Source: Pirellulaceae bacterium
GTDB taxonomy: Bacteria; Planctomycetota; Planctomycetia; Pirellulales; Pirellulaceae
Length of the DNA stretch: 60,413 bases
Direction of reading: 5' to 3'
NCBI GenBank assembly: GCA_016784735.1
Contig: JADHUC010000013.1
Coordinates: 1-60,413, forward strand
The notes under the pieces were generated by a model that searched no databases, was not told the origin of the DNA, and worked only from the letters and a program-made list of their open reading frames with translations. The first letter of the stretch is position 1. Each line of letters begins with the position of its first letter. Of this stretch, positions 45,401 to 53,426 are shown in pieces. The translations under genes and the position numbers were made by a program.

Positions 45401-45447
45401 GGCCGTTCTGGGTGGTACAATGCAGCGAATCGGGGCCGGGTTCAATT
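45401..45447 (+). repeat. Dispersed repeat J, copy 2 (plus orientation)
   Basis: Contains GTTCTGGGTGGTACAATGCA followed by GCGAATCGGGGCCGGGTTCA, the same as 44086-44131 read on the opposite strand with few differences. It sits at the truncated end of the methylase-like remnant. Confidence 0.8.
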
Positions 45448-45540
45448 GCCACCTTGCCCATGTAGAGTTGCTTGCGGGGTTAAGGAATTAACCCCTGCTG
45501 AAACTGGTTAATAATATGTTCGTTGCAGTGAGATCGTCGC

Positions 45541-46026
45541 ATGGATACCGTTTACATCGAAACCTCGATCGTAAGTCACGCTTCTGCGCGGCCCAGCAGC
45601 AACCCGGCCACCGCTGTGCTCCAGGTACAGGCCAAACGGTGGCTGACCCAAGAGGCTCAGAAGTACGATTTGGTTACATCTCAATTCGTCATTGATGAAG
45701 TGTCCCGCGGCGATCCGGATGCGGCAACTGAACGTCTGGAACTACTGGAAAACGTCCGAGTGCTCGTCCCTGACGCCGCGGTGGAACAGATTGCTGACGA
45801 GATCATCCGCCGTTCCTTGATGCCTGGAAACGCCCGATTGGACGCATTGCACGTAGCCTCGGCTGCGGTTGGCGGAGTAGAATACCTATTGACGCAGAAT
45901 TGTCGGCACATCGCGAACGCAACCGTCCTTCCGCGCGTCTATGATTTGCTGGAAGAACTCGGATTGCCACGGTTGCTGATTTGCACGCCGGCCGAATTCC
46001 CGGGAGACCCTGACAATGGCTCGTAA
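45541..46026 (+). CDS. PIN-domain protein (VapC-like toxin candidate)
   Basis: 161 residues. 'MDTVYIETSIVSHASA' has the first PIN acidic residue position as Glu in place of the usual Asp ('YIETS'). Glu/Asp at 'VIDEVSRGD', Asp at 'ARLDALHVASAA' and 'YLLTQNCRHIAN' complete a PIN ribonuclease-like pattern. The stop overlaps the start of the small downstream gene by 11 bases. Toxin role is inferred from fold and pairing; a family of chromosomal PIN proteins with this 'YIETSI' start is common. Confidence 0.75.
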   Translation: MDTVYIETSIVSHASARPSSNPATAVLQVQAKRWLTQEAQKYDLVTSQFVIDEVSRGDPDAATERLELLENVRVLVPDAAVEQIADEIIRRSLMPGNARLDALHVASAAVGGVEYLLTQNCRHIANATVLPRVYDLLEELGLPRLLICTPAEFPGDPDNGS

Positions 46027-46240
46027 CGAGATTCTCGAAGAGATCTACGCGGTCCGTGAGGCGTTGCTGGCTGAGCACGGGGGTGACGTTCACGCCTACG
46101 TTGAAGCTGCTCGCAAGCGTGCGTTGGAGTCAGGACGCTTGATTGCTGCTCCAAAGCAACGAACCATCCGTTGCACCGGAGCGGCGAAGTCGGGCGACTT
46201 GCCAGTTGAGAATCTATCCTCGCCGCCCGGTGAACGGTAG
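46016..46240 (+). CDS. Small partner protein of the PIN gene (antitoxin candidate)
   Basis: 74 residues. 'MARNEILEEIYAVREALLAE' then 'GGDVHAYVEAARKRALESGR' is a helical, charged pattern of small proteins found beside PIN or other toxin genes. It follows the PIN gene with an 11-base overlap, so translation is coupled. Toxin before antitoxin is the less common order. The last 25 residues look like read-out into non-conserved sequence. Confidence 0.6.
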   Translation: MARNEILEEIYAVREALLAEHGGDVHAYVEAARKRALESGRLIAAPKQRTIRCTGAAKSGDLPVENLSSPPGER

Positions 46241-46806
46241 TTCGTTGCCCCCAGCCGGACGCCTACGCACTGACACCGGGGGCCAAAGGTCGAATTGTGA
46301 AAGATCGAATCCCGCAACGTTTTGCGGGTCACATCACAGGGTCACCCGTCGCCGCGGCCGCGGAATCCGGCACCGCTCAAGGGACGCTGCATGGGCGGCG
46401 ATTGCCGGCGATTGCCGGCGTCGTCGGATTCATATGGCTCGCCAGTGGCGCCCGTGGGGTGCCAACGAGACGACAAAGTTGCAAAACCTTGGAACGCTGC
46501 GGTTTTCGTGCTGTGGCAGTCGAGCCTGAGTCGGGGTCGTAACGGCGTTGATCGGTTTGCAGGATTCAAACGAAACGGGCGATTCTCGTAAGTCGTTGCC
46601 AGAGAATGCACTTGTGGAATCAGGTTCGATTCCCATGCACTTCCGCTGAGGGGTTTTCACCCCGATACAAGCCTTGGCAGTGTTTACACGGTCAAGGCTT
46701 TTTTCGTTTCTTGGTGAACGATTTCCTGCAATCACGAGTCCACCGATCAGTGGCGCCAGCCGCTTCCTGTCGGGCGTCGTGGCTGGTCTTTGTTTGCGGC
46801 CGACCG
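46241..46806. other. Non-coding end of the putative island with the duplicated selC 3' end
   Basis: No convincing gene. GGCGATTGCC is tandemly repeated near 46398-46420. The selC-derived copy and its terminator (46623-46704) are the only recognisable structures. Confidence 0.6.
46623..46704. repeat. Duplicated selC 3' end and terminator (candidate attR)
   Basis: The first 41 bases equal 43059-43099; a diverged copy of the selC terminator follows (stem 46669-46676 with 46693-46700, T-run to 46704). The upstream tRNA half is missing, so it cannot give a functional tRNA. Confidence 0.85.
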
Positions 46807-47061
46807 TCAGCCGAAGACCAAAGCCATCACCACCGCCGCTGCGATGAAGCTGACGAGGACAAATTTGATCATCAAGTAGGCAAGCGTACCTCTCCATCTG
46901 CGAGTGAGATAGCTCACAGATACGCTAATAGCCACCGCCAAAAAGCCGACCCCACAAATCACCCAACTACTCTTACGAGTGGCTATCATCCCCAACGGCA
47001 CCGACAGAATCGCGATGATGACGAGGATCGCTTTCAGGCTGAATTGCGGTCGGTTGGGCAT
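46807..47061 (-). CDS. Small membrane protein with 'FSLKAIL' type start
   Basis: 84 residues from the ATG at 47061: 'MPNRPQFSLKAILVIIAILS' then 'VPLGMIATRKSSW', and two further hydrophobic segments. The 'FSLK..L' opening is a recurrent planctomycete pattern for small membrane proteins of unknown function. It is divergent from the gene at 47149, with 87 bases between. Confidence 0.65.
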   Translation of the reverse strand: MPNRPQFSLKAILVIIAILSVPLGMIATRKSSWVICGVGFLAVAISVSVSYLTRRWRGTLAYLMIKFVLVSFIAAAVVMALVFG

Positions 47062-47148
47062 GGCGTGCGGTCCCTTCGTCGACGTTTCATTGTCGCACCT
47101 CACCTCCAGGTCTGCTACGCTGGTCGGGAAAGCATGCTTGCCAACATC

Positions 47149-47571
47149 ATGGCCGATAATCCCTACCGCCCGCCACAGTCCGAACCGGAGCACTCACTCG
47201 TCCCCGCGGGTGTCATCGTGCGGCACCGTCTTCCACTAGACATCACTGCTGACCGCACGGTGGACATCGACGTGGCCACAGACGTTTTGGAGCAACGAGT
47301 TCAGCAGGCAGCTCAATCGTGTGGATACACGATTGCAGACCGACATGGGCAACAATGGACTCTGAAGCGGGGAAGTGTCTGGCACGCGATCTACACATTT
47401 GGCGTGCGCAGGCTGCCAACCACCGCAACCATAGAGATGAAATCACCTACACGACTGCACATACATCTGCACTGTCACAGTGCTCTCACGATCTCGACCC
47501 CTGGTGACGCAAAACGGCTTTCACACGAGCTCGATGATCTGGAAAGAGCCATCTGTCTCGCCGGACCATAA
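47149..47571 (+). CDS. Hypothetical protein with 'NPYRPP' N-terminus
   Basis: 140 residues from the ATG at 47149 ('MADNPYRPPQSEPEHSLVPA'). The 'NPY.PP' opening is characteristic of many planctomycete proteins of unknown function. Here the rest is soluble, with a beta-rich pattern ('QQWTLKRGSVWHAIYTFGVR', 'RLHIHLHCHSALTIS'). An ATG at 47134 is an alternative start. No family recognised. Confidence 0.6.
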   Translation: MADNPYRPPQSEPEHSLVPAGVIVRHRLPLDITADRTVDIDVATDVLEQRVQQAAQSCGYTIADRHGQQWTLKRGSVWHAIYTFGVRRLPTTATIEMKSPTRLHIHLHCHSALTISTPGDAKRLSHELDDLERAICLAGP

Positions 47572-47609
47572 TTCACGGTCCCCTCTCCCAAGTCCAATCT
47601 TGGGACGCG

Positions 47610-48524
47610 TCAATCATCGGGTTTGGTGTCAGACAGATCTGCGGCGACGCGGAAGCCCAGGTTGGCGCTGCGGGGCGACGGTACGAACCCGAAGCGGAGC
47701 GACGACACGCAGTTTCCGGCCGTGTCGTACCAGCTTCCGCCTCGCCCCACCCGGTGCGAGGCCGTTTGTGGCCCCGGCGGGTCGTCCGTGGGGGAAACCG
47801 CGTAGTAGTCTGGGGCGTACCAATCAGCACACCATTCGCAAACGTTTCCGTGCATGTCATAGAGCCCCCAGGCATTCGGCTTCTTCTCTCCCACCGCGTG
47901 CGTTTTCCCGTCGGAGTTGCCTTCATCCCACGCGTACTCTACAAGGCTTGCCGGGTCGTCTCCGAAAGTGTATTCGGTCGTAGTTCCGGCTCGGCAAGCG
48001 TATTCCCATTCCGCCTCCGTCGGCAGGCGGTACGTCTTTCCTTCCTTGGTCGATAGTCTCTTGCAGAACTCTACCGCGTCGTCCCAAGATACCCGCTCCA
48101 CGGGGTTGGTGGCGCCCTTGAACTTGCTTGGATTTTCCCCCATCACTTTCTCATATTCCGCCTGCGTCACTTCGTACACGCCGAGGTAGAACGGCTTGGT
48201 GATCCGCACCTTGTGCTGGGGTCTCGAAACGCTTGCCGCGTCATCGTCTGACTCTGGCGAGCCCATCATGAACTCACCCGCCGGGATCAGCCTGAACTTC
48301 ATCTCAATACTGTTGGCAACTTCGATCGGCGTTCGCAGCGACTGGCTGCACCGTTCTTGCTCCTCTTGTGCGGCCGTGGCCTCTTTCGCAGCCTTCTGTG
48401 CAGCCTCTTCCATTGCAGCCTTTTGTGCACCCTCTTCGATCGCAGCGTTCTTCTCCCCGCAGCCGATCATGCCACACACCAGCAGGAACGAAACTAGCAA
48501 GAACCGCACGTATTGTGATTTCAT
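47610..48524 (-). CDS. SUMF1/formylglycine-generating-enzyme-domain lipoprotein
   Basis: 304 residues from the ATG at 48524. The signal peptide ends in the lipobox 'VCGMIGCGEK'. An Ala/Glu-rich coiled coil of about 35 residues precedes the FGE-sulfatase domain: 'FRLIPAGEFMMGSPESDDDA', 'VSWDDAVEFCKRLSTKEGK', 'YRLPTEAEWEYACRAGTTTE', 'MHGNVCEWCADWY' and 'GGSWYDTAGNCVSSLRFGFV'. Being lipid-anchored and exported, it is probably not the maturase for the sulfatase in this window; most such paralogues have unknown roles. Confidence 0.9.
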   Translation of the reverse strand: MKSQYVRFLLVSFLLVCGMIGCGEKNAAIEEGAQKAAMEEAAQKAAKEATAAQEEQERCSQSLRTPIEVANSIEMKFRLIPAGEFMMGSPESDDDAASVSRPQHKVRITKPFYLGVYEVTQAEYEKVMGENPSKFKGATNPVERVSWDDAVEFCKRLSTKEGKTYRLPTEAEWEYACRAGTTTEYTFGDDPASLVEYAWDEGNSDGKTHAVGEKKPNAWGLYDMHGNVCEWCADWYAPDYYAVSPTDDPPGPQTASHRVGRGGSWYDTAGNCVSSLRFGFVPSPRSANLGFRVAADLSDTKPDD

Positions 48525-48714
48525 GGCGTAGTCTCCAATCTCTTGGGCCCCGATCACTCGTATTCGGTCAGTGTACCAGCGCCAAAGCGCGGTCACATCA
48601 ACCCCTTCGACCTCGCCGGCAAGTTGGGCCTCCGAGCCAAGAACTGGCCAGAAACGGCGAATAACCATATGGTGGAAGTATTGTCAACTACCTCTTTATG
48701 AAAGGGGGTGTGCT

Positions 48715-48963
48715 GTGTTTCTCGTGCTCTTTGGCGTGATCTTCCTTTTCTTCGCAGCCCTGTATGTCTATTTCTTCCTCAATGCGATCGTCAACGGACG
48801 GATAAATGCGGACTTAGCCCTCACCGGAATCCGCGCTGTAGCGTATCTCATTCTCGGGTTGGCCCTCACACTTACTGCTTATTACGAAGCCACTGATGAG
48901 GCTGTGGAAGTGCCGCGGCAGTCGGATCGTATGGTGGAAGACGTTTTTGACCGTGATAAGTGA
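48715..48963 (+). CDS. Small two-helix membrane protein
   Basis: A GTG at 48715 preceded by AAAGGGGG gives 82 residues: 'MFLVLFGVIFLFFAALYVYF' as the first membrane segment, 'GIRAVAYLILGLALTLTAYY' as the second and a short charged tail. The longer frame from 48571 has no supporting start. Function unknown. Confidence 0.55.
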   Translation: MFLVLFGVIFLFFAALYVYFFLNAIVNGRINADLALTGIRAVAYLILGLALTLTAYYEATDEAVEVPRQSDRMVEDVFDRDK

Positions 48964-49056
48964 TCGGCCACTACCCGGTCCACATGCCAACGCCGATCGC
49001 GCACCACGATCGCCGATACCTGAAGCAGATTTGGCGATCGCTTTCAAGAGATTCCG

Positions 49057-49281
49057 TCAGGGATTGAATACACCCCCACCGAGTTCTGGGGGCCACTCGT
49101 CCAAGTCGTCCGGCGTGTCGTAGTTCGCGTGGATCCAAGTCAGTTCTTTCTCGCGTTCGGCACGGGGCAGGCGTGCCCAAGCGGCTTTCTCCGGACCGAA
49201 CTGCTGCTCCAGGAATTCATAGTATTCGTCGGAGTACAACGGGTCTTCCGGACCGCGATTGGTGGCTTGATCGTCGTTCAC
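49057..49281 (-). CDS. Small acidic protein coupled to the nucleotidyltransferase-like gene
   Basis: 74 residues, acidic and rich in Tyr/Trp/Pro ('DPLYSDEYYEFLEQQFGPEK', 'DTPDDLDEWPPELGGG'). Its ATG overlaps the stop of the upstream gene by four bases (ATGA), so it is translationally coupled. No family recognised. By analogy with other such pairs it could be a partner or antitoxin of the upstream protein (inference). Confidence 0.6.
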   Translation of the reverse strand: MNDDQATNRGPEDPLYSDEYYEFLEQQFGPEKAAWARLPRAEREKELTWIHANYDTPDDLDEWPPELGGGVFNP

Positions 49282-50210
49282 GGCAAGAGCATCTCCAGTG
49301 GGGGAACAATCAGGTCGAGCTCCTCATCGCCGGCCGCTAGGATCTCTGCCGCGTCGGCCCGTGCAGCGGCCAAGGCATTGTCTCGGGCGGCGGTACCCAG
49401 CGGAGCCTGTGGAAGTCCGTATTTGCGAGCAGCTTGATCCAACAGCTCATGCTGCTGTGCGAACGGAACATCCGGCGGCCATTGGAATCCGTCCTCGCGC
49501 CGCCATTGCCGAAAAAAGCTCTTCCACGATCGCTGATAGACACCATATCGTGCCCGGTTAACCGATACCCAAACCTGCTTCTCGATCGCAATCGCCCGCC
49601 GCAGACGGTTCGGCTGCGTGGCGATCAAACCGAGTAACGGCCGCCAACGAATCAGTTCGCCCCGTTCGTCCGCGGGGATATCGCTCCAGGTAGCAACCAG
49701 CCAGTCAGCATCCTGACCGTGTAAGATGCCACGAACGTCGCCGCTTGCCACGGCTTGCCGCCCCAGCCCAAACACAATCGGCCAGTCTTTCTCGCGATCC
49801 GTTTTCTTCATCTGCGCGACGACCTGCCTGGATGCGAAATCAGGTTCGTTTGTATCTCGCTCCAATTCACTTACGCGAGGTGCCTTTCCAAACAAGTCGA
49901 GGTGATGTTCGTCGGAATCGGCGTCCGTAATTTCCAGATGGCTTGTCCAGCCATTGGCCAGGAACGTTCCATCCAAGGGAGCCCCGCAAATTGCCCGATA
50001 CGACGCTCGCACGGTCCCGGACGAATCCGCTTCCACCAGCATTGTGCGCAGCGCGGCCAGGTCGTCGGGCTCGATAATCCAGTCACTGTCTTTCGTGGTT
50101 TGCTGGATCCCGAAATGCACACACGCCTGACCGGAGGTGATGAAAAACCGTATGCCCGCCGCGTGCAATTCTTGCCGGAACCGGTCGATAAACGCGATCG
50201 GGGAGGCCAT
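49278..50210 (-). CDS. Nucleotidyltransferase-like protein
   Basis: 310 residues. The N-terminal 'FRQELHAAGIRFFITSGQAC' then 'VHFGIQQTTKDSDWIIEPDD' resembles the start of nucleotidyltransferase-fold proteins (the G-[GS] turn and D-x-D of MNT-type enzymes; here S-G with D-S-D). Asp or Glu at 'HHLDLFGKAP' could be the third acidic residue. The C-terminal half is helical, with many Arg/Trp. Related folds occur in type IV toxin-antitoxin and AbiE-like systems. It forms a coupled pair with the small downstream gene. Confidence 0.6.
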   Translation of the reverse strand: MASPIAFIDRFRQELHAAGIRFFITSGQACVHFGIQQTTKDSDWIIEPDDLAALRTMLVEADSSGTVRASYRAICGAPLDGTFLANGWTSHLEITDADSDEHHLDLFGKAPRVSELERDTNEPDFASRQVVAQMKKTDREKDWPIVFGLGRQAVASGDVRGILHGQDADWLVATWSDIPADERGELIRWRPLLGLIATQPNRLRRAIAIEKQVWVSVNRARYGVYQRSWKSFFRQWRREDGFQWPPDVPFAQQHELLDQAARKYGLPQAPLGTAARDNALAAARADAAEILAAGDEELDLIVPPLEMLLP

Positions 50211-50551
50211 CTGATTTTCTGTCCTTACGCTAAGCTCCGGAGAACGCCACTGCCACCTGTCCAGGCAAAAGGCTGACAGGGCTGATCCTGTTGGCCACCG
50301 TCATGGTACCACCCATACAGCCGAGATGCCACCTGAGAGACCGCTAGCGGCGAGTCCGTCCAATCTCGTTTTTCTCTTAGGGCGGCTTGGCAATTCGTCT
50401 TATGGCCTCGATCATATCGTTGCGAGGCGCCGGATCGACACAAGTACTTCGCGACTCTTGTTGTTGTAGGTTGGGCATTCCTGCCCGACTCCAAGCAGAC
50501 GGGCAGGAATGCCCATCCTACCGGCATCGTCGCCAAGCCCGAGAAGAAACC
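50211..50551. other. Intergenic stretch of 341 bases with a palindrome
   Basis: No gene. The promoter region for the pabA-like gene should lie here. The only clear structure is the palindromic repeat at 50466-50521. Confidence 0.6.
50466..50521. repeat. Palindromic repeat with GTAGGTTGGGCATTCCTGCCCG arms
   Basis: The left arm (50466-50487) and right arm (50500-50521) are complementary except for one position and enclose 12 bases. It ends 30 bases before the pabA start, so it would lie in the transcript leader or the promoter. Confidence 0.85.
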
Positions 50552-51205
50552 GTGATTCTGCTGATCGATAACTACGACAGTTTTGTCTACAACCTGGCCC
50601 GATACTTGCGGCGGCTGGGGCATGATACCGTCGTGTTGCGCAACGATGCCGTCGGTGTTGAGGACATCCTCGCGATGGGGGTGCAAGCCATCGTGCTATC
50701 GCCTGGGCCTTGCACACCCGCCGAGGCGGGGTGCTCTTTGGATATCGTGCGTGAGTTCCACCAGACGATCCCGATATTGGGTGTTTGTCTTGGCCACCAA
50801 GCGATTGCGGCCGCCCTGGGCGCCCGGATCGTGCGCGCGGGCGAGCCGATGCATGGCCGTACCAGCGAGGTCTTTCACGACGGCAAAGGGGTCTTTAGGG
50901 GCCTATCAAATCCGCTGACCGCTTGCCGATATCATTCCCTGGTCGTGGACGAATCGTCATTACCCGAATGCCTGGAGGTTTCCGCGCAAATGGCGGACGG
51001 AACCGTGATGGCCGTGCGGCACCGAGACAAACCGCTCGTGGGCGTGCAATTCCACCCCGAGTCGATCTTGACCGCAGGCGGCTATTCCCTGCTGGCCGGA
51101 TTTCTGCAACTAGCCGGCCTGAGTGTTCCGGAGACGCTTCCAAATGCCGGCGACGAATCGAATCAAGCCGAAGCTTTGGGCGCTACCACCGAGTTGGGTA
51201 CTTGA
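50552..51205 (+). CDS. pabA: Class I glutamine amidotransferase, PabA/TrpG type
   Basis: A GTG at 50552 gives 217 residues ('MILLIDNYDSFVYNLARYLR'). The triad is complete: Cys79 in 'ILGVCLGHQAIAAALG', His168 and Glu170 in 'VGVQFHPESIL'. As the glutaminase subunit it supplies ammonia to a chorismate-using partner, for anthranilate or 4-amino-4-deoxychorismate. No trpE/pabB partner is adjacent. The PurF-like, DUF447 and beta-RFAP synthase genes follow co-directionally, which favours PabA, since beta-RFAP synthase consumes p-aminobenzoate; TrpG or a dual role cannot be excluded. Confidence 0.85.
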   Translation: MILLIDNYDSFVYNLARYLRRLGHDTVVLRNDAVGVEDILAMGVQAIVLSPGPCTPAEAGCSLDIVREFHQTIPILGVCLGHQAIAAALGARIVRAGEPMHGRTSEVFHDGKGVFRGLSNPLTACRYHSLVVDESSLPECLEVSAQMADGTVMAVRHRDKPLVGVQFHPESILTAGGYSLLAGFLQLAGLSVPETLPNAGDESNQAEALGATTELGT

Positions 51206-51305
51206 CGAAAACGCCCGTCTGCCCTACCACAAGAGGACCGATTTCAAGTCGGCTGGCTATCGTCATCTACGTATTCTAGAAGGAACTGTTTCCGGAGGAG
51301 CTAAC

Positions 51306-52772
51306 ATGGGCGGGTTCTACGGGGTCGTTTCCAAGAAGGACTGTGTTGCCGATCTGTTCTACGGCACGGACTACCACTCGCATTTCGGCACCGTGCGCGG
51401 CGGGATGGCAGTGAAGAACGGCGCGGACATCAAGCGTCTGATCAAGGACATCACAAACGCCCAGTTCCGCAGTAAGTTCGAGGACGATCTCGGCAAGCTC
51501 GAAGGGACCGTCGGAATCGGAGTGATCAGCGACTACGACGACCAGCCGTTGATCATCGGATCGCATCTTGGCACCTATGCACTGGTGACCGTCGGACGAA
51601 TCGACAACATCGAGGAGCTTGCTGCCGAGGCGTACCGCACTCCGGGGGCTCATTTTTCGGAAATGACCGGCAACGCGGTCAGCCCTACCGAGTTGGTGGC
51701 GACGTTGATTAACCACGAAGGCAGCTTCGAAGAGGGCATTCGCTACGCCCAGGATGTGATCGAGGGGTCGTGTTCGCTGCTGTTGCTGGCCGACGGTTGC
51801 GTCTACGCGGCCCGCGACCGCTTGGGACGAACACCTGTTATCATCGGGCGAAAGAAGGGCTCCTACGCTGCGACCATGGAGACCTGCGCGCTACCGAACC
51901 TGGACTACGAAATCGAACGCTATCTGGGGCCGGGCGAGGTTGTGCGGATCACCGCCGAGGGGGCCGAGACGCTGATGCCGCCGGGCGACCAGATGCAGAT
52001 TTGCTCGTTTCTTTGGGTCTACTACGGATACCCGGCGTCGCACTACGAGGGGATCAACGTGGAGGAGGTGCGTTATCGCTGCGGGGCGGCGCTGGCGAAA
52101 GGCGACGATTGCCAGATCGACATGGCGGCGGGCGTTCCCGATTCGGGCACCGGCCATGCCATCGGCTACGCCAATGAAGCTCGCGTCCCCTATGGGCGTC
52201 CGTTTGTGAAATACACCCCCACGTGGCCCCGTAGTTTCATGCCGCAGGATCAACGTGTGAGGGATTTGGTGGCGCGGATGAAACTGATTCCCATACGCGA
52301 GTTGATCCAAGGACGACGGTTGCTTTTCTGCGAAGACTCGATTGTGCGCGGGACCCAGTTGCAGGACACGATTCGCCGGCTGTTCGACAGTGGGGCGAAA
52401 GAGATTCATATGCGGCCTGCATGCCCTCCGCTGATCTACGGATGCAAATTCCTGAACTTCTCGCGTTCGAAGTCCGTGATGGCTTTGGCTGGTCGCAAGG
52501 CGATCAAGGAACTCGGTGGCACCGAGGACGACTTTCAAGAGTTTGCGGACGCCTCGACCCATCGGTACGCCGCGATGATCGAGCGCATTCGCCGACGTCT
52601 GGGACTGACGACGCTGAAGTATCAGAAGCTGGACGACTTGGTGACTGCGATTGGCTTGCCCAAGGAGAGGCTTTGCACGTACTGCTGGGATGGCGTGGAG
52701 TCCTGCGGTACTTGTCCCGCACGACAGTCGAAGGCGGAGGTAGAAGAACCGCTGCCGGTGCAGCCGAAGTGA
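51306..52772 (+). CDS. PurF-like amidophosphoribosyltransferase lacking the N-terminal nucleophile
   Basis: 488 residues; ATG with GGAGGAG upstream. The N-terminus reads 'MGGFYGVVSKKDCVADLFYG', so Gly replaces the Cys2 that, after Met removal, is the glutaminase nucleophile in normal PurF. The Ntn-like domain (about 1-220) is otherwise complete ('HFGTVRGGMAV', 'AARDRLGRTPV'). The PRPP loop 'CEDSIVRGT' (342-350) shows an active phosphoribosyltransferase fold, and Cys at 457, 460, 467 and 470 may bind an Fe-S cluster or zinc. This Cys-less form also occurs in Bacteroidetes. It cannot use glutamine by the usual route. Confidence 0.85.
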   Translation: MGGFYGVVSKKDCVADLFYGTDYHSHFGTVRGGMAVKNGADIKRLIKDITNAQFRSKFEDDLGKLEGTVGIGVISDYDDQPLIIGSHLGTYALVTVGRIDNIEELAAEAYRTPGAHFSEMTGNAVSPTELVATLINHEGSFEEGIRYAQDVIEGSCSLLLLADGCVYAARDRLGRTPVIIGRKKGSYAATMETCALPNLDYEIERYLGPGEVVRITAEGAETLMPPGDQMQICSFLWVYYGYPASHYEGINVEEVRYRCGAALAKGDDCQIDMAAGVPDSGTGHAIGYANEARVPYGRPFVKYTPTWPRSFMPQDQRVRDLVARMKLIPIRELIQGRRLLFCEDSIVRGTQLQDTIRRLFDSGAKEIHMRPACPPLIYGCKFLNFSRSKSVMALAGRKAIKELGGTEDDFQEFADASTHRYAAMIERIRRRLGLTTLKYQKLDDLVTAIGLPKERLCTYCWDGVESCGTCPARQSKAEVEEPLPVQPK

Positions 52773-52799
52773 TCTCCGCGACGCGAAACCGAGCGTAGA

Positions 52800-53384
52800 G
52801 TGATCCTCGAAGGAATTGTGACAACGCTGTGCGAAGACGGGCGGCCGAACGTGGCTCCGATGGGACCGTTGGTCGACGAAGGGATTACGCAGTTCGTTCT
52901 CCGCCCGTACAAGTCGTCAAAGACCTACGCCAATTTGCAGCGCACCGGCCAAGGCGTCTTGCACGTGACGGACGACGTGGACCTATTGGCCCGCGCCGCC
53001 GTAAACCGTCTGGACCCTTTGCCCAAGTTGGCGAAGGCCAAGAAGGTTGATGGGGTTGTCATCGCCGACGCGTGCCGCTGGTACGAGTTCAAGGTCACGT
53101 CGCTTGACGAACGGGCCGAACGCACGACGATCGCCTGCACCGTCGTGGCCAAGGGCCGCATTCGCGACTTCTTCGGCTTCTGCCGCGCCAAACACGCTGT
53201 TGTCGAAGCCGCGATCCTGGCGACGCGTCTGGACTTTCTACCACCAGACCAAATCCGTGATGAATTCCAACGCTTGGCAGCGTTGGTCGGAAAGACCGCC
53301 GGCGACCAGGAACGGACGGCTTTCGGACTGCTCGAGAACTACGTGAACGAGCGTCTGAATCGACACCCGACACCCGACACCTGA
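52800..53384 (+). CDS. DUF447 family flavin-fold protein
   Basis: 194 residues with a GTG start. 'ILEGIVTTLCEDGRPNVAPM', 'LRPYKSSKTYANLQRTGQGV' and 'LHVTDDVDLLARAAV' are DUF447 features, related to the split-barrel FMN-binding fold. In planctomycetes, methylotrophs and archaea, DUF447 genes sit with H4MPT-linked C1-transfer genes, where their exact role is not settled. The beta-RFAP synthase gene follows 43 bases downstream, which fits that association. Confidence 0.8.
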   Translation: MILEGIVTTLCEDGRPNVAPMGPLVDEGITQFVLRPYKSSKTYANLQRTGQGVLHVTDDVDLLARAAVNRLDPLPKLAKAKKVDGVVIADACRWYEFKVTSLDERAERTTIACTVVAKGRIRDFFGFCRAKHAVVEAAILATRLDFLPPDQIRDEFQRLAALVGKTAGDQERTAFGLLENYVNERLNRHPTPDT

Positions 53385-53426
53385 CACCCGTTACCCGTAT
53401 GCCGACTCAAGGGGACCATCTAGGCA

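Noticed and set aside
43147-46606. A phage integrase or transposase within the selC island
   Set aside because: I looked for tyrosine or serine recombinase motifs in the translated frames and saw none. The island is therefore called from the repeats alone.
46606-47148. A 181-residue N-terminal extension of the 'NPYRPP' protein
   Set aside because: It starts in the duplicated selC 3' end and overlaps the small membrane gene on the other strand. It is low in hydrophobic order and has no start support.
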